Below, in pieces: positions 1 through 5,021 of a stretch of DNA of 5,021 bases; the first letter of the stretch is position 1, and each line of letters opens with the position of its first letter. The stretch lies in contig JALNVY010000181.1 in NCBI GenBank assembly GCA_023231165.1, positions 1-5,021 of the forward strand, written 5' to 3'. The notes under the pieces are model-generated. The model searched no databases and was not told the origin of the DNA. It saw nothing but the letters and a program-made list of their open reading frames with translations. Both the position numbers and the translations under genes were made by a program. The stretch comes from Syntrophales bacterium (GTDB taxonomy: Bacteria > Desulfobacterota > Syntrophia > Syntrophales > UBA8958).

Positions 1-58
1 CATCCATCATCTAAATCTGTGCACCGTTAATAAATGAAGCAACCCCCGAACAACAATT

Positions 59-66
59 AAGGAGGT
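59..66 (+). promoter_or_regulatory. Strong Shine-Dalgarno for the LysM-NlpC/P60 gene
   Basis: AAGGAGGT is an almost full-length match to the anti-Shine-Dalgarno sequence. Two ATG codons follow in tandem, at 71 and 74. The first lies 4 nt after the end of the motif and the second 7 nt after, so the second has the more usual spacing and may be the true start. The choice changes the protein by one methionine only. The rest of 1-70 has stop codons in all three forward frames and no promoter boxes I can defend. Confidence 0.85.
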
Positions 67-70
67 ACTC

Positions 71-1063
71 ATGATGGAACGGCGGATTTTCCTATGGATG
101 GGACTGAGTGTCCTGTTCTTTACATTGCTGATCTGTACGGATGGATTTGCAGACCAACAATACAAGGTAAAACGAGGCGACAGCCTCGCCCGGATCGCCA
201 AAAAATACGGGGTTTCGACCCAGAATATCAAAGAAGCCAACGGACTGCAGGGAAACGCATTAAAACCGGGAAAAGCGCTTATTATTCCCACCGATGGTTC
301 ACGGAAGCTCGCAAAAGGGACGAAATCACAACCCAAAAAGGCCGTTCAGGTCTATGTAGTCAAAAAGGGTGATACGCTAAAGGGAATTGCAAAAAAGACG
401 GGTTTATCAATCAGCGATATCAAAGCGCTGAATCACATCCAGAAGAGTAAGCTTCGCACCGGTCAAAAACTTGCCCTGGTCAAGTCCGCGCCTGATAGTG
501 AGGCGCGACAGCTTAGGCAAAAAAAGACTGCCCCGTCTGACTTCAGCGAAAATGACGGGGAAGAGGATTTGCTTTCCGATGAAAACCCGGTCATGGAGAA
601 GACCGCCGAACTGGAGAGTGACATTCAGTATTCGGAGAATCCGCTGGGCAAGTGGAAAGACCCGGAGGAGCGTGACCTCGTCGTTAAGGTTGCCAAAGGT
701 TTTCTCGGTGCTCCCTATCGGCTGGGAGGGTCCTCTGTTCAAGGGTTGGACTGCTCCGGCTTTGTTAGAAAAATATATGAGTTCTTCGATGTGAATCTTC
801 CCCGAACAGCAAGGGAACAGTCCAGGGTCGGGATGAAGGTCGCCAAAGGAGAATTAACGGAAGGCGATCTCGTATTTTTCAACACCAGAAGGGCTTTAGT
901 CGGTCACGTAGGCATTTACATCGGCAACAACCAGTTTGTTCATGCCTCATCAGGAAAGCGCGACCGCCATGTCCGCATCGACAGCCTCGACAAGCCCTAT
1001 TACAACCAGCGTTTTATCAAAGCGGTACGCTTAAAGGCTCTCGAAGCGGATAACGATCTTTAA
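71..1063 (+). CDS. Secreted LysM-repeat NlpC/P60 family peptidoglycan endopeptidase
   Basis: Predicted cell-wall hydrolase of 330 aa. Residues 1-27 form a Sec signal peptide: charged start MMERR, a hydrophobic core to about residue 21, and a probable cleavage site after GFA (27). Two LysM peptidoglycan-binding modules follow, at about 31-73 (YKVKRGDSLARIAKKYGV) and 95-137 (YVVKKGDTLKGIAKKTGL). An acidic, probably flexible linker spans about 140-195. The NlpC/P60 domain covers about 202-321, with catalytic Cys228 in the DCSGF motif, His279 in GHVGIYIG and the third polar residue His291 in FVHASS. Known members of this family are papain-like cysteine peptidases that cut stem-peptide bonds such as D-Glu-meso-DAP. 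The product should act in the periplasm on peptidoglycan during growth or division, with LysM anchoring it to glycan strands. All catalytic residues are present, so it is probably active. Cys22 is not in a usable lipobox (Ile at -1), so a lipoprotein is unlikely. It is followed by its own terminator and is therefore probably monocistronic or last in its unit. The exact bond cleaved cannot be read from sequence. Confidence 0.93.
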   Translation: MMERRIFLWMGLSVLFFTLLICTDGFADQQYKVKRGDSLARIAKKYGVSTQNIKEANGLQGNALKPGKALIIPTDGSRKLAKGTKSQPKKAVQVYVVKKGDTLKGIAKKTGLSISDIKALNHIQKSKLRTGQKLALVKSAPDSEARQLRQKKTAPSDFSENDGEEDLLSDENPVMEKTAELESDIQYSENPLGKWKDPEERDLVVKVAKGFLGAPYRLGGSSVQGLDCSGFVRKIYEFFDVNLPRTAREQSRVGMKVAKGELTEGDLVFFNTRRALVGHVGIYIGNNQFVHASSGKRDRHVRIDSLDKPYYNQRFIKAVRLKALEADNDL

Positions 1064-1100
1064 AGGATCAGACGGACATTTTTCAGACAGGAAAGATCGC

Positions 1101-1129
1101 GGGCACGGCCTCCATCGCCGTGCCCTTTT
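1101..1129 (+). terminator. Rho-independent terminator downstream of the hydrolase gene
   Basis: A perfect 9-bp GC-rich stem (GGGCACGGC 1101-1109 with GCCGTGCCC 1117-1125) encloses a 7-nt loop (CTCCATC) and is followed immediately by TTTT (1126-1129). It starts 38 nt after the TAA of the hydrolase gene. This geometry is a classic intrinsic terminator for + strand transcription, and it separates the hydrolase from the aconitase operon. The U-tract is short but the stem is strong. Confidence 0.88.
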
Positions 1130-1136
1130 CATTATT

Positions 1137-1261
1137 GACGGCTTCGTAAAAAGCCCGGATGCCGCGTTGCGCTGCATCCTTCGTCATTGCGGCGTACGCC
1201 AAGTACGCCTCATTCCTCATGATTAGCGCGCCTTGCCTGCGGATCTTTTTACGAAGCCGTC
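1137..1261. repeat. Perfect 17-bp inverted repeat framing the core of the intergenic element
   Basis: GACGGCTTCGTAAAAAG at 1137-1153 is exactly complementary to CTTTTTACGAAGCCGTC at 1245-1261, separated by 91 nt. Pairing extends outward to 1134/1264 with one G-T wobble (T1136-G1262). The enclosed sequence contains a hairpin at 1157-1179 (GGATGC paired with GCATCC, then GCG/CGC after one mismatch, with a 3-nt loop). A second hairpin lies at 1191-1209 (GGCGTAC with GTACGCC), and overlapping it is the perfect palindrome GGCGTACGCC at 1191-1200. As RNA the block should fold into a long stem carrying internal hairpins. Confidence 0.9.
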
Positions 1262-1298
1262 GATTATGGTCAATTTTTAGACTTTTTACGGATTTGTC
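1137..1298. mobile_element. MITE-like non-coding element with terminal inverted repeats and 6-bp flanking direct repeat
   Basis: A 162-bp segment begins GAC and ends GTC. Its outer ends are imperfect inverted repeats: 1137-1155 against the complement of 1280-1298 matches at 14 of 19 positions, including a run of nine (CGTAAAAAG). It is flanked exactly by ATTATT on both sides (1131-1136 and 1299-1304), as expected of a target-site duplication. Inside lies a perfect 17-bp inverted repeat plus smaller hairpins. There is no transposase, so if mobile it would depend on a transposase elsewhere. From memory, similar GACGGCTTCGTAAAAAG-bounded repeats are abundant between genes in deltaproteobacterial genomes; I could not check that here. 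A flanking repeat this short and AT-rich could arise by chance, so the transposition reading is inference while the structure is directly visible. It could alternatively be a REP-type or RNA-processing structure. Confidence 0.65.
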
Positions 1299-1307
1299 AT
1301 TATTAAG

Positions 1308-1315
1308 GGCGGAGG
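1308..1315 (+). promoter_or_regulatory. Shine-Dalgarno-like GGCGGAGG upstream of aconitase, unusually distant
   Basis: GGCGGAGG ends 21 nt before the aconitase ATG at 1337, much farther than the normal spacing. The only nearer candidate is the weak CAGG at 1325-1328, 8 nt from the ATG. No in-frame ATG, GTG or TTG lies between the strong motif and 1337; in-frame ATC (1331) and ATT (1334) are present but are rare initiators. The ATG at 1337 is retained because the MGKTITEKI start resembles other members of the aconitase family. Which motif actually loads ribosomes is uncertain. Confidence 0.4.
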
Positions 1316-1336
1316 AAAAGTTCACAGGCCATCATT

Positions 1337-3268
1337 ATGGGAAAGACCATCACCGAGAAGATTATCAACGCCCATCTGGGGTCAGGTAAATACCTGCCCG
1401 GCGAGGAGATCGGTATCCGTATCGATCAGACGCTGACTCAGGATGCAACCGGCACCATGGCCTATTTGCAGTTTGAATCGATGAACCTCCCCGAAATTAA
1501 GACCAACTTATCGGTGAGTTACATTGATCACAATACAATTCAGATCGGTTTTGAGAACGCCGACGACCACCGTTACCTGCAAAGCATCGCCAAGCGATTC
1601 GGTATCCATCTTTCCCGGGCGGGAAACGGTATCTGTCATCAGGTTCATCTCGAACGTTTCGGAAAGCCAGGGGAAACCCTTATCGGTTCCGACAGCCATA
1701 CGCCTACGGCAGGGGCTCTCGGCATGCTTGCGATCGGCGCCGGCGGCCTCGATGTGGCTTTGGCCATGGCCGGAAAACCATTCTATCTCCAGAGTCCCAA
1801 GATATTTCGCATCAATCTCCTGGGAAAACTCTCTCCCTGGGTATCAGCTAAAGATATCATTCTGAAGATCCTCAGTATCTTCACGACCAAGGGCAATGTC
1901 GGGAGGATCTTCGAATACGGCGGTGATGGTCTCTTGTCTCTCAGCGTCCCGGAGCGGGCCACGATTGCCAATATGGGGGCGGAGTGCGGTGTGACCACTT
2001 CGGTCTTTCCCAGTGATGACATGACCAGACGTTTTCTGAAAGCTCAGGGCCGGGGCAAGGACTGGTCCCCCCTACATGCAGATCGTAACGCTGTTTATGA
2101 CGGTGAGACAACCATCGAGCTTTCTCACATTGAACCTCTTGCGGCCAGACCCCACAGTCCCGATAATATCAGCACCGTCAAAGAAATCGGCCCCATTGCG
2201 GTGCAGCAGGTCTGTATCGGTAGTTGCACTAATTCTTCCTATAAAGACTTGGCAACCATAGCCGAAATCCTTTGCGGTAAGACTATTCACGCCGATGTGA
2301 GCCTGATTATCGCCCCGGGATCACGCCAGGTCATGGAAAATATCACCCGGGAAGGTTACCTCACCCACATCATTGCCTCTGGCGCCAGAATTATGGAAAA
2401 TGCCTGTGGCTTCTGTATCGGCAACAGTCAGAGCCCTCCTTCCAAATCCGTCTCCCTGCGCACGTCAAATCGCAATTTCTTTGGACGTTCCGGGACCAGG
2501 GATGCGGATATCTACCTGGTCAGTCCGGAAACGGCAGCGGCTTCAGCCCTTACCGGCCGACTGACCGATCCCCGTGATCTCGGCGCCACCGTGCCATTTA
2601 TTCCCTTCCCCAGGAAATATCATGTCGATGACGGAATGATTCTGCGACCTCTCGAAACGGAGGAGCGGGGAAAGGTAGAAATCGTCAGAGGTCCCAACAT
2701 CGGCGCCCCTCCCCGGAATAATCCCCTGCCCGCTGATATTGACGGCGAGGTAACGATCAAAGTCGGAGACAAGATCACCACCGATCACATCATCCCTGCC
2801 GGGGCCAGGATGAAGTACCGCTCCAACATTCCCAAATACTCCCAGTATGTCTTTGAGATTCTGGACCGGAATTTCTACAAGCGGGCGATCCAGATTCGCG
2901 ACAGTGGCCGTCAGAACATCATTATTGCCGGTCAGTCTTACGGTCAAGGATCGTCAAGAGAGCATGCCGCCATCTGTCCCATGTTTCTTGGAGTGAAAGT
3001 GGTTATTGCCAAGACATTTGAGCGCATTCATGCCGCAAATCTCATTAACTTCGGCATTCTACCTCTTGTCTTTCAAAACGAGGAAGATTACGAAAGGATC
3101 AACTCCGGAGATCTCCTCAAGATTCCGGGCATAAGGGATGTCCTGAAAAGGTGCGCCCCTCTACAGGTCAGCAACGTCACCAGCGGCAGCGCCTTTCCCG
3201 TGGTTTATGAACTGACGGACCGGCAGCAAAAGCTGATTCTTGCCGGCGGCGCGTTGAACGCCCAATAA
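1337..3268 (+). CDS. acnA: Aconitate hydratase (aconitase), 'Aquifex-type' putative aconitase subfamily
   Basis: Cytoplasmic [4Fe-4S] enzyme that interconverts citrate and isocitrate through cis-aconitate. It has 643 aa, shorter than the roughly 890-residue AcnA of E. coli and in line with the compact bacterial subfamily (TIGR01342-like). The catalytic [4Fe-4S] region covers about residues 5-415. Visible features are QDATG (35-39), the Asp64-His65 pair in SYIDHNT, GSDSHTPTAG (117-126) and the cluster ligands Cys297 (GSCTNSS), Cys357 and Cys360 (ACGFCIGN). A linker at about 420-465 leads to the swivelling domain at about 465-620, with TTDHI (481-485) and the active-site loop YGQGSSREHAA (535-545). 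By alignment to mitochondrial aconitase, Ser539 and Arg541 correspond to Ser642 and Arg644. All expected active-site residues are present. Homoaconitase or 3-isopropylmalate dehydratase is a less likely alternative, since those are usually split into two shorter subunits and the next gene encodes the following TCA step. The gene probably heads an operon with idh. The symbol is by function; this is not a close ortholog of E. coli AcnA. Confidence 0.93.
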   Translation: MGKTITEKIINAHLGSGKYLPGEEIGIRIDQTLTQDATGTMAYLQFESMNLPEIKTNLSVSYIDHNTIQIGFENADDHRYLQSIAKRFGIHLSRAGNGICHQVHLERFGKPGETLIGSDSHTPTAGALGMLAIGAGGLDVALAMAGKPFYLQSPKIFRINLLGKLSPWVSAKDIILKILSIFTTKGNVGRIFEYGGDGLLSLSVPERATIANMGAECGVTTSVFPSDDMTRRFLKAQGRGKDWSPLHADRNAVYDGETTIELSHIEPLAARPHSPDNISTVKEIGPIAVQQVCIGSCTNSSYKDLATIAEILCGKTIHADVSLIIAPGSRQVMENITREGYLTHIIASGARIMENACGFCIGNSQSPPSKSVSLRTSNRNFFGRSGTRDADIYLVSPETAAASALTGRLTDPRDLGATVPFIPFPRKYHVDDGMILRPLETEERGKVEIVRGPNIGAPPRNNPLPADIDGEVTIKVGDKITTDHIIPAGARMKYRSNIPKYSQYVFEILDRNFYKRAIQIRDSGRQNIIIAGQSYGQGSSREHAAICPMFLGVKVVIAKTFERIHAANLINFGILPLVFQNEEDYERINSGDLLKIPGIRDVLKRCAPLQVSNVTSGSAFPVVYELTDRQQKLILAGGALNAQ

Positions 3269-3354
3269 CGGCGTTCCGGTTAACAAAAACGGCCATTAAC
3301 GTAACAACTCCCTACAAATACGAGCATTATCGAGACAAAGATAAAAAATACGAT

Positions 3355-3358
3355 GGAG
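3355..3358 (+). promoter_or_regulatory. Shine-Dalgarno GGAG that decides the idh start
   Basis: The ATG at 3353 is preceded by A-rich sequence with no ribosome-binding motif. GGAG at 3355-3358, which overlaps that ATG, lies 9 nt before the next in-frame ATG at 3368. This makes 3368 the better initiation site; a third ATG at 3374 is 15 nt away. The 99-nt gap after the aconitase stop shows no hairpin-plus-T-tract terminator and no convincing promoter boxes, consistent with read-through from aconitase. Confidence 0.6.
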
Positions 3359-3367
3359 CTTGGTCAT

Positions 3368-4594
3368 ATGAATATGAAAAAAAAGATTCTTGTTAAAACT
3401 CCCCTGGTAGAATTAGACGGTGATGAGATGACCAGGATCATGTGGCAATTCGTCAAAGACCGGCTGATTTTACCATATCTTGATATTACCCTTGAGTATT
3501 ACGACCTCCATGTAAAGCATCGCGATGAAACGAACGATCAGGTAACGATTGACGCGGCAAAGGCCATCATGAAGCACGGCGTGGGGGTAAAATGCGCAAC
3601 TATAACGCCCACGGAAGACCGTGTCCGGGAATACGATCTGAAGGAACAGTGGAAGAGTCCCAATGGGACTATCCGGGCCATGCTGGACGGAACAGTTTTT
3701 CGTACCCCCATTTTTGCCAGAAATATCAAGCCGTTTGTTTCCACCTGGAAGCGGCCGATCATCATCGGCAGACACGCTTACGGAGATGTATACAGCAATG
3801 CGGAGTTGAGAATTCCTGGGGCCGGCAAAGCGGAAATTGTCTTTACCCCGGCCGGCGGGGGAGATATCCTCAGGAACACCATTCATGTTTTTTCCGGACC
3901 TGGGATCATTCAGGGCATTCACAACACCGACGCCTCCATCGCCAGCTTCGCCAAGGCCTGTTTCGCCTATGCCCTCGACCAGAAGGTGGATCTCTGGTTC
4001 AGTACCAAGGATACAATTTCCAAGACCTACGACACCCGTTTCCGGGCTATTTTCGACCGGGAATATGAGGCAAACTGGAAAAAGGCATTTGCAGACGCGG
4101 GAATCGAATATTTCTTTACCCTTATCGATGACGCCGTCGCCCGCATCGTCCGGTCGGAGGGTGGCCTTTTGTGGGCCCTTAAGAACTACGACGGCGATGT
4201 CATGTCGGATATGATCGCCTCCGCCAACGGCTCTCTGGCGATGATGACCTCCGTCCTTGTCTCCCCCCGCGGCTATTTCGAATACGAGGCCGCCCACGGC
4301 ACGGTCCAGAAGCACTACTACAAACATCTTCAGGGAGAGGAAACCTCGACAAATTCCATGGCCCTCATCTTTGCCTGGACGGGCGGACTGCGCAAAAGGG
4401 GTGAACTCGACCATTCGCCCGTAGTCATGGCCTTCGCCGACCATGTCGAGGAGGCGGCCATCGAAACGGTGGAATCCGGTATTATGACCGGTGATCTGCT
4501 GGCCGTCGCGGAGAAGAGTCCGACAAACAGAAAAGTCAGCACCAAAGCTTTTATCGACGCTATCGGGGAAAGACTGCAAAAGAAACTGGCGTGA
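3368..4594 (+). CDS. icd: Isocitrate dehydrogenase, NADP-type, eukaryote-like subfamily II
   Basis: Cytoplasmic dimeric enzyme that oxidatively decarboxylates isocitrate to 2-oxoglutarate, probably with NADP+. From 3368 it has 408 aa, close to the 414 aa of human IDH1, and aligns with it almost throughout. It belongs to the eukaryote-like homodimer subfamily, not the E. coli Icd type. Visible counterparts of IDH1 residues are the isocitrate-binding SPNGT (Ser97, Asn99), Arg103 and Arg112; Arg135 in GRHAYGD (IDH1 Arg132); Lys214 in STKDT (Lys212); and metal ligands Asp254 in LIDD, Asp277 and Asp281 in YDGDVMSD. The NADP loop is AAHGTVQKHY, with His316 equivalent to IDH1 His315. Lys315 replaces IDH1 Arg314 and Arg262 replaces Lys260, a conservative exchange that keeps positive charge at the 2'-phosphate site, so NADP preference is inferred but unproven. 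The start at 3368 is chosen for its GGAG; 3353 would add five residues. It follows aconitase, the preceding step, and overlaps rlmN by 4 nt. Confidence 0.94.
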   Translation: MNMKKKILVKTPLVELDGDEMTRIMWQFVKDRLILPYLDITLEYYDLHVKHRDETNDQVTIDAAKAIMKHGVGVKCATITPTEDRVREYDLKEQWKSPNGTIRAMLDGTVFRTPIFARNIKPFVSTWKRPIIIGRHAYGDVYSNAELRIPGAGKAEIVFTPAGGGDILRNTIHVFSGPGIIQGIHNTDASIASFAKACFAYALDQKVDLWFSTKDTISKTYDTRFRAIFDREYEANWKKAFADAGIEYFFTLIDDAVARIVRSEGGLLWALKNYDGDVMSDMIASANGSLAMMTSVLVSPRGYFEYEAAHGTVQKHYYKHLQGEETSTNSMALIFAWTGGLRKRGELDHSPVVMAFADHVEEAAIETVESGIMTGDLLAVAEKSPTNRKVSTKAFIDAIGERLQKKLA

Positions 4595-5021
4595 ATAAAC
4601 AAGTCAATATCAGAGACCTGACATTTGAGGAGATCGAGATCTTCATCGCCCATTTAGGGAAGGAAAAGTATCGAGCCCGCCAGATCATGAAGTGGGTCTA
4701 TCATTCTGATGTCAACTCCTTCGCGGAGATGACCACCCTGTCCAGGGATTTGCGGCTTCATCTTTCAGAAGTGGCCTGCCTGACCAGCCCGGAGATCGTC
4801 AAGATTAAGGCCTCGGCAGACGGCACAAAAAAGATCCTGCTCCGGCTCCAGGATGGGCTTCATATCGAAAGCGTGCTAATTCCGGGGAAGAATCACTGGA
4901 CGGCCTGCCTGTCAACCCAGGTGGGTTGCGCCATGGGATGCCGCTTCTGTTTTACCGGCTCGCTGGGCCTGAAGCGTAACCTCCTGCCTTCGGAGATCAC
5001 CGGCCAGTTGACGACTCTCAA
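4591..5021 (+). CDS. rlmN: RlmN, dual-specificity 23S rRNA A2503 / tRNA A37 C2-methyltransferase (5' part, cut by window end)
   Basis: Radical-SAM enzyme that in characterised bacteria methylates carbon 2 of A2503 in 23S rRNA and of A37 in some tRNAs. Only 143 residues lie in the window; the family is usually about 340-390 aa, so the C-terminal part, including the second methyl-carrier cysteine, is missing because of the window edge. The N-terminal accessory domain is visible (LTFEEIEIFIAHLGKEKYRARQ, residues 10-31; MKWVY; FAEMTTLS), then IESVLIP (92-98). The cluster motif is Cys113-x3-Cys117-x2-Cys120 in VGCAMGCRFCFTG. Cys106, seven residues before Cys113, matches the spacing of E. coli Cys118. 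Cfr-type A2503 C8-methylases share the motif, but the N-terminal sequence favours RlmN. The GTG start overlaps the idh stop as GTGA, implying translational coupling. No good Shine-Dalgarno precedes it, and the next in-frame ATG (residue 33) would cut into the conserved domain. Confidence 0.92.
   Translation, partial: MNKQVNIRDLTFEEIEIFIAHLGKEKYRARQIMKWVYHSDVNSFAEMTTLSRDLRLHLSEVACLTSPEIVKIKASADGTKKILLRLQDGLHIESVLIPGKNHWTACLSTQVGCAMGCRFCFTGSLGLKRNLLPSEITGQLTTL

Noticed and set aside
125..140. Possible lipoprotein signal around Cys22 of the hydrolase (LLIC)
   Set aside because: The residue before Cys is Ile instead of Gly, Ala or Ser, and a good signal peptidase I site (GFA) follows at residue 27.
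7..336. Minus-strand 109-codon frame at the window start
   Set aside because: It overlaps the signal peptide and first LysM of the hydrolase in antisense. The peptide shows no family resemblance, and no upstream ribosome-binding site was evident.
1137..1298. CRISPR array or structured riboswitch as an explanation for the repeats
   Set aside because: The repeats are inverted and not regularly spaced direct repeats, there are no spacers or cas genes, and no known riboswitch core was recognised.
1274..1303. Candidate promoter for aconitase (TTTTTA ... CATTAT, 18-nt spacing) and TTGTCA at 1294
   Set aside because: CATTAT matches the -10 consensus at only 4 of 6 positions and the upstream box is weak. 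TTGTCA has no -10 at the right distance. In AT-rich DNA these matches are expected by chance.
2543..2947. A 134-codon minus-strand frame within aconitase
   Set aside because: It is entirely inside the conserved aconitase coding sequence, has no recognisable motif and no separate regulatory signals.
3269..3352. Possible terminator or promoter between aconitase and idh (GTTAAC palindrome, TTAACG box)
   Set aside because: No GC-rich stem followed by T residues is present, and no -10 lies at proper spacing from TTAACG. The palindrome is only 6 bp.
3470..4579. A 369-codon open frame on the minus strand, antisense to isocitrate dehydrogenase
   Set aside because: It lies wholly inside a well-supported idh gene and its translation is low-complexity Gly/Asp/Val-rich with no recognisable domain. 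This is typical of a shadow frame opposite a codon-biased gene.

Overview
This 5.0 kb window looks like chromosomal DNA from a deltaproteobacterium (Desulfobacterota in current taxonomy). A Syntrophus- or Smithella-like syntroph or a relative is my best guess. The guess rests on three things: an 'Aquifex-type' monomeric-architecture aconitase, a eukaryote-like (subfamily II) isocitrate dehydrogenase, and an intergenic repeat with ends GACGGCTTCGTAAAAAG / CTTTTTACGAAGCCGTC, which I associate from memory with that group. The taxonomic call is inference and could not be tested here. All four genes are on the + strand.

Layout. Positions 1-70 are a non-coding leader with a near-perfect Shine-Dalgarno. 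A secreted two-LysM NlpC/P60 peptidoglycan endopeptidase follows (71-1063). The gap 1064-1336 holds a strong Rho-independent terminator (1101-1129) and, directly after it, a compact MITE-like element (1137-1298) with nested inverted repeats and a 6-bp flanking direct repeat. Aconitase (1337-3268) comes next, then a 99-nt gap with no terminator, then NADP-type isocitrate dehydrogenase (best start 3368, end 4594). The 5' part of rlmN starts at a GTG at 4591, overlaps the idh stop codon by 4 nt, and runs off the window end.

How the genes fit together. Aconitase and isocitrate dehydrogenase catalyse consecutive steps, citrate to isocitrate to 2-oxoglutarate. They probably form one transcription unit with rlmN, a 23S rRNA/tRNA methyltransferase that looks translationally coupled to idh but is functionally unrelated. 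The cell-wall hydrolase is a separate unit, closed by its own terminator.

I do not see an undescribed multi-gene system. The most interesting item is the small non-coding element between the hydrolase and aconitase genes. It carries a transposition-like footprint and creates the illusion of a small gene on the minus strand. The second is a reciprocal Lys/Arg exchange at the predicted NADP 2'-phosphate site of the isocitrate dehydrogenase.
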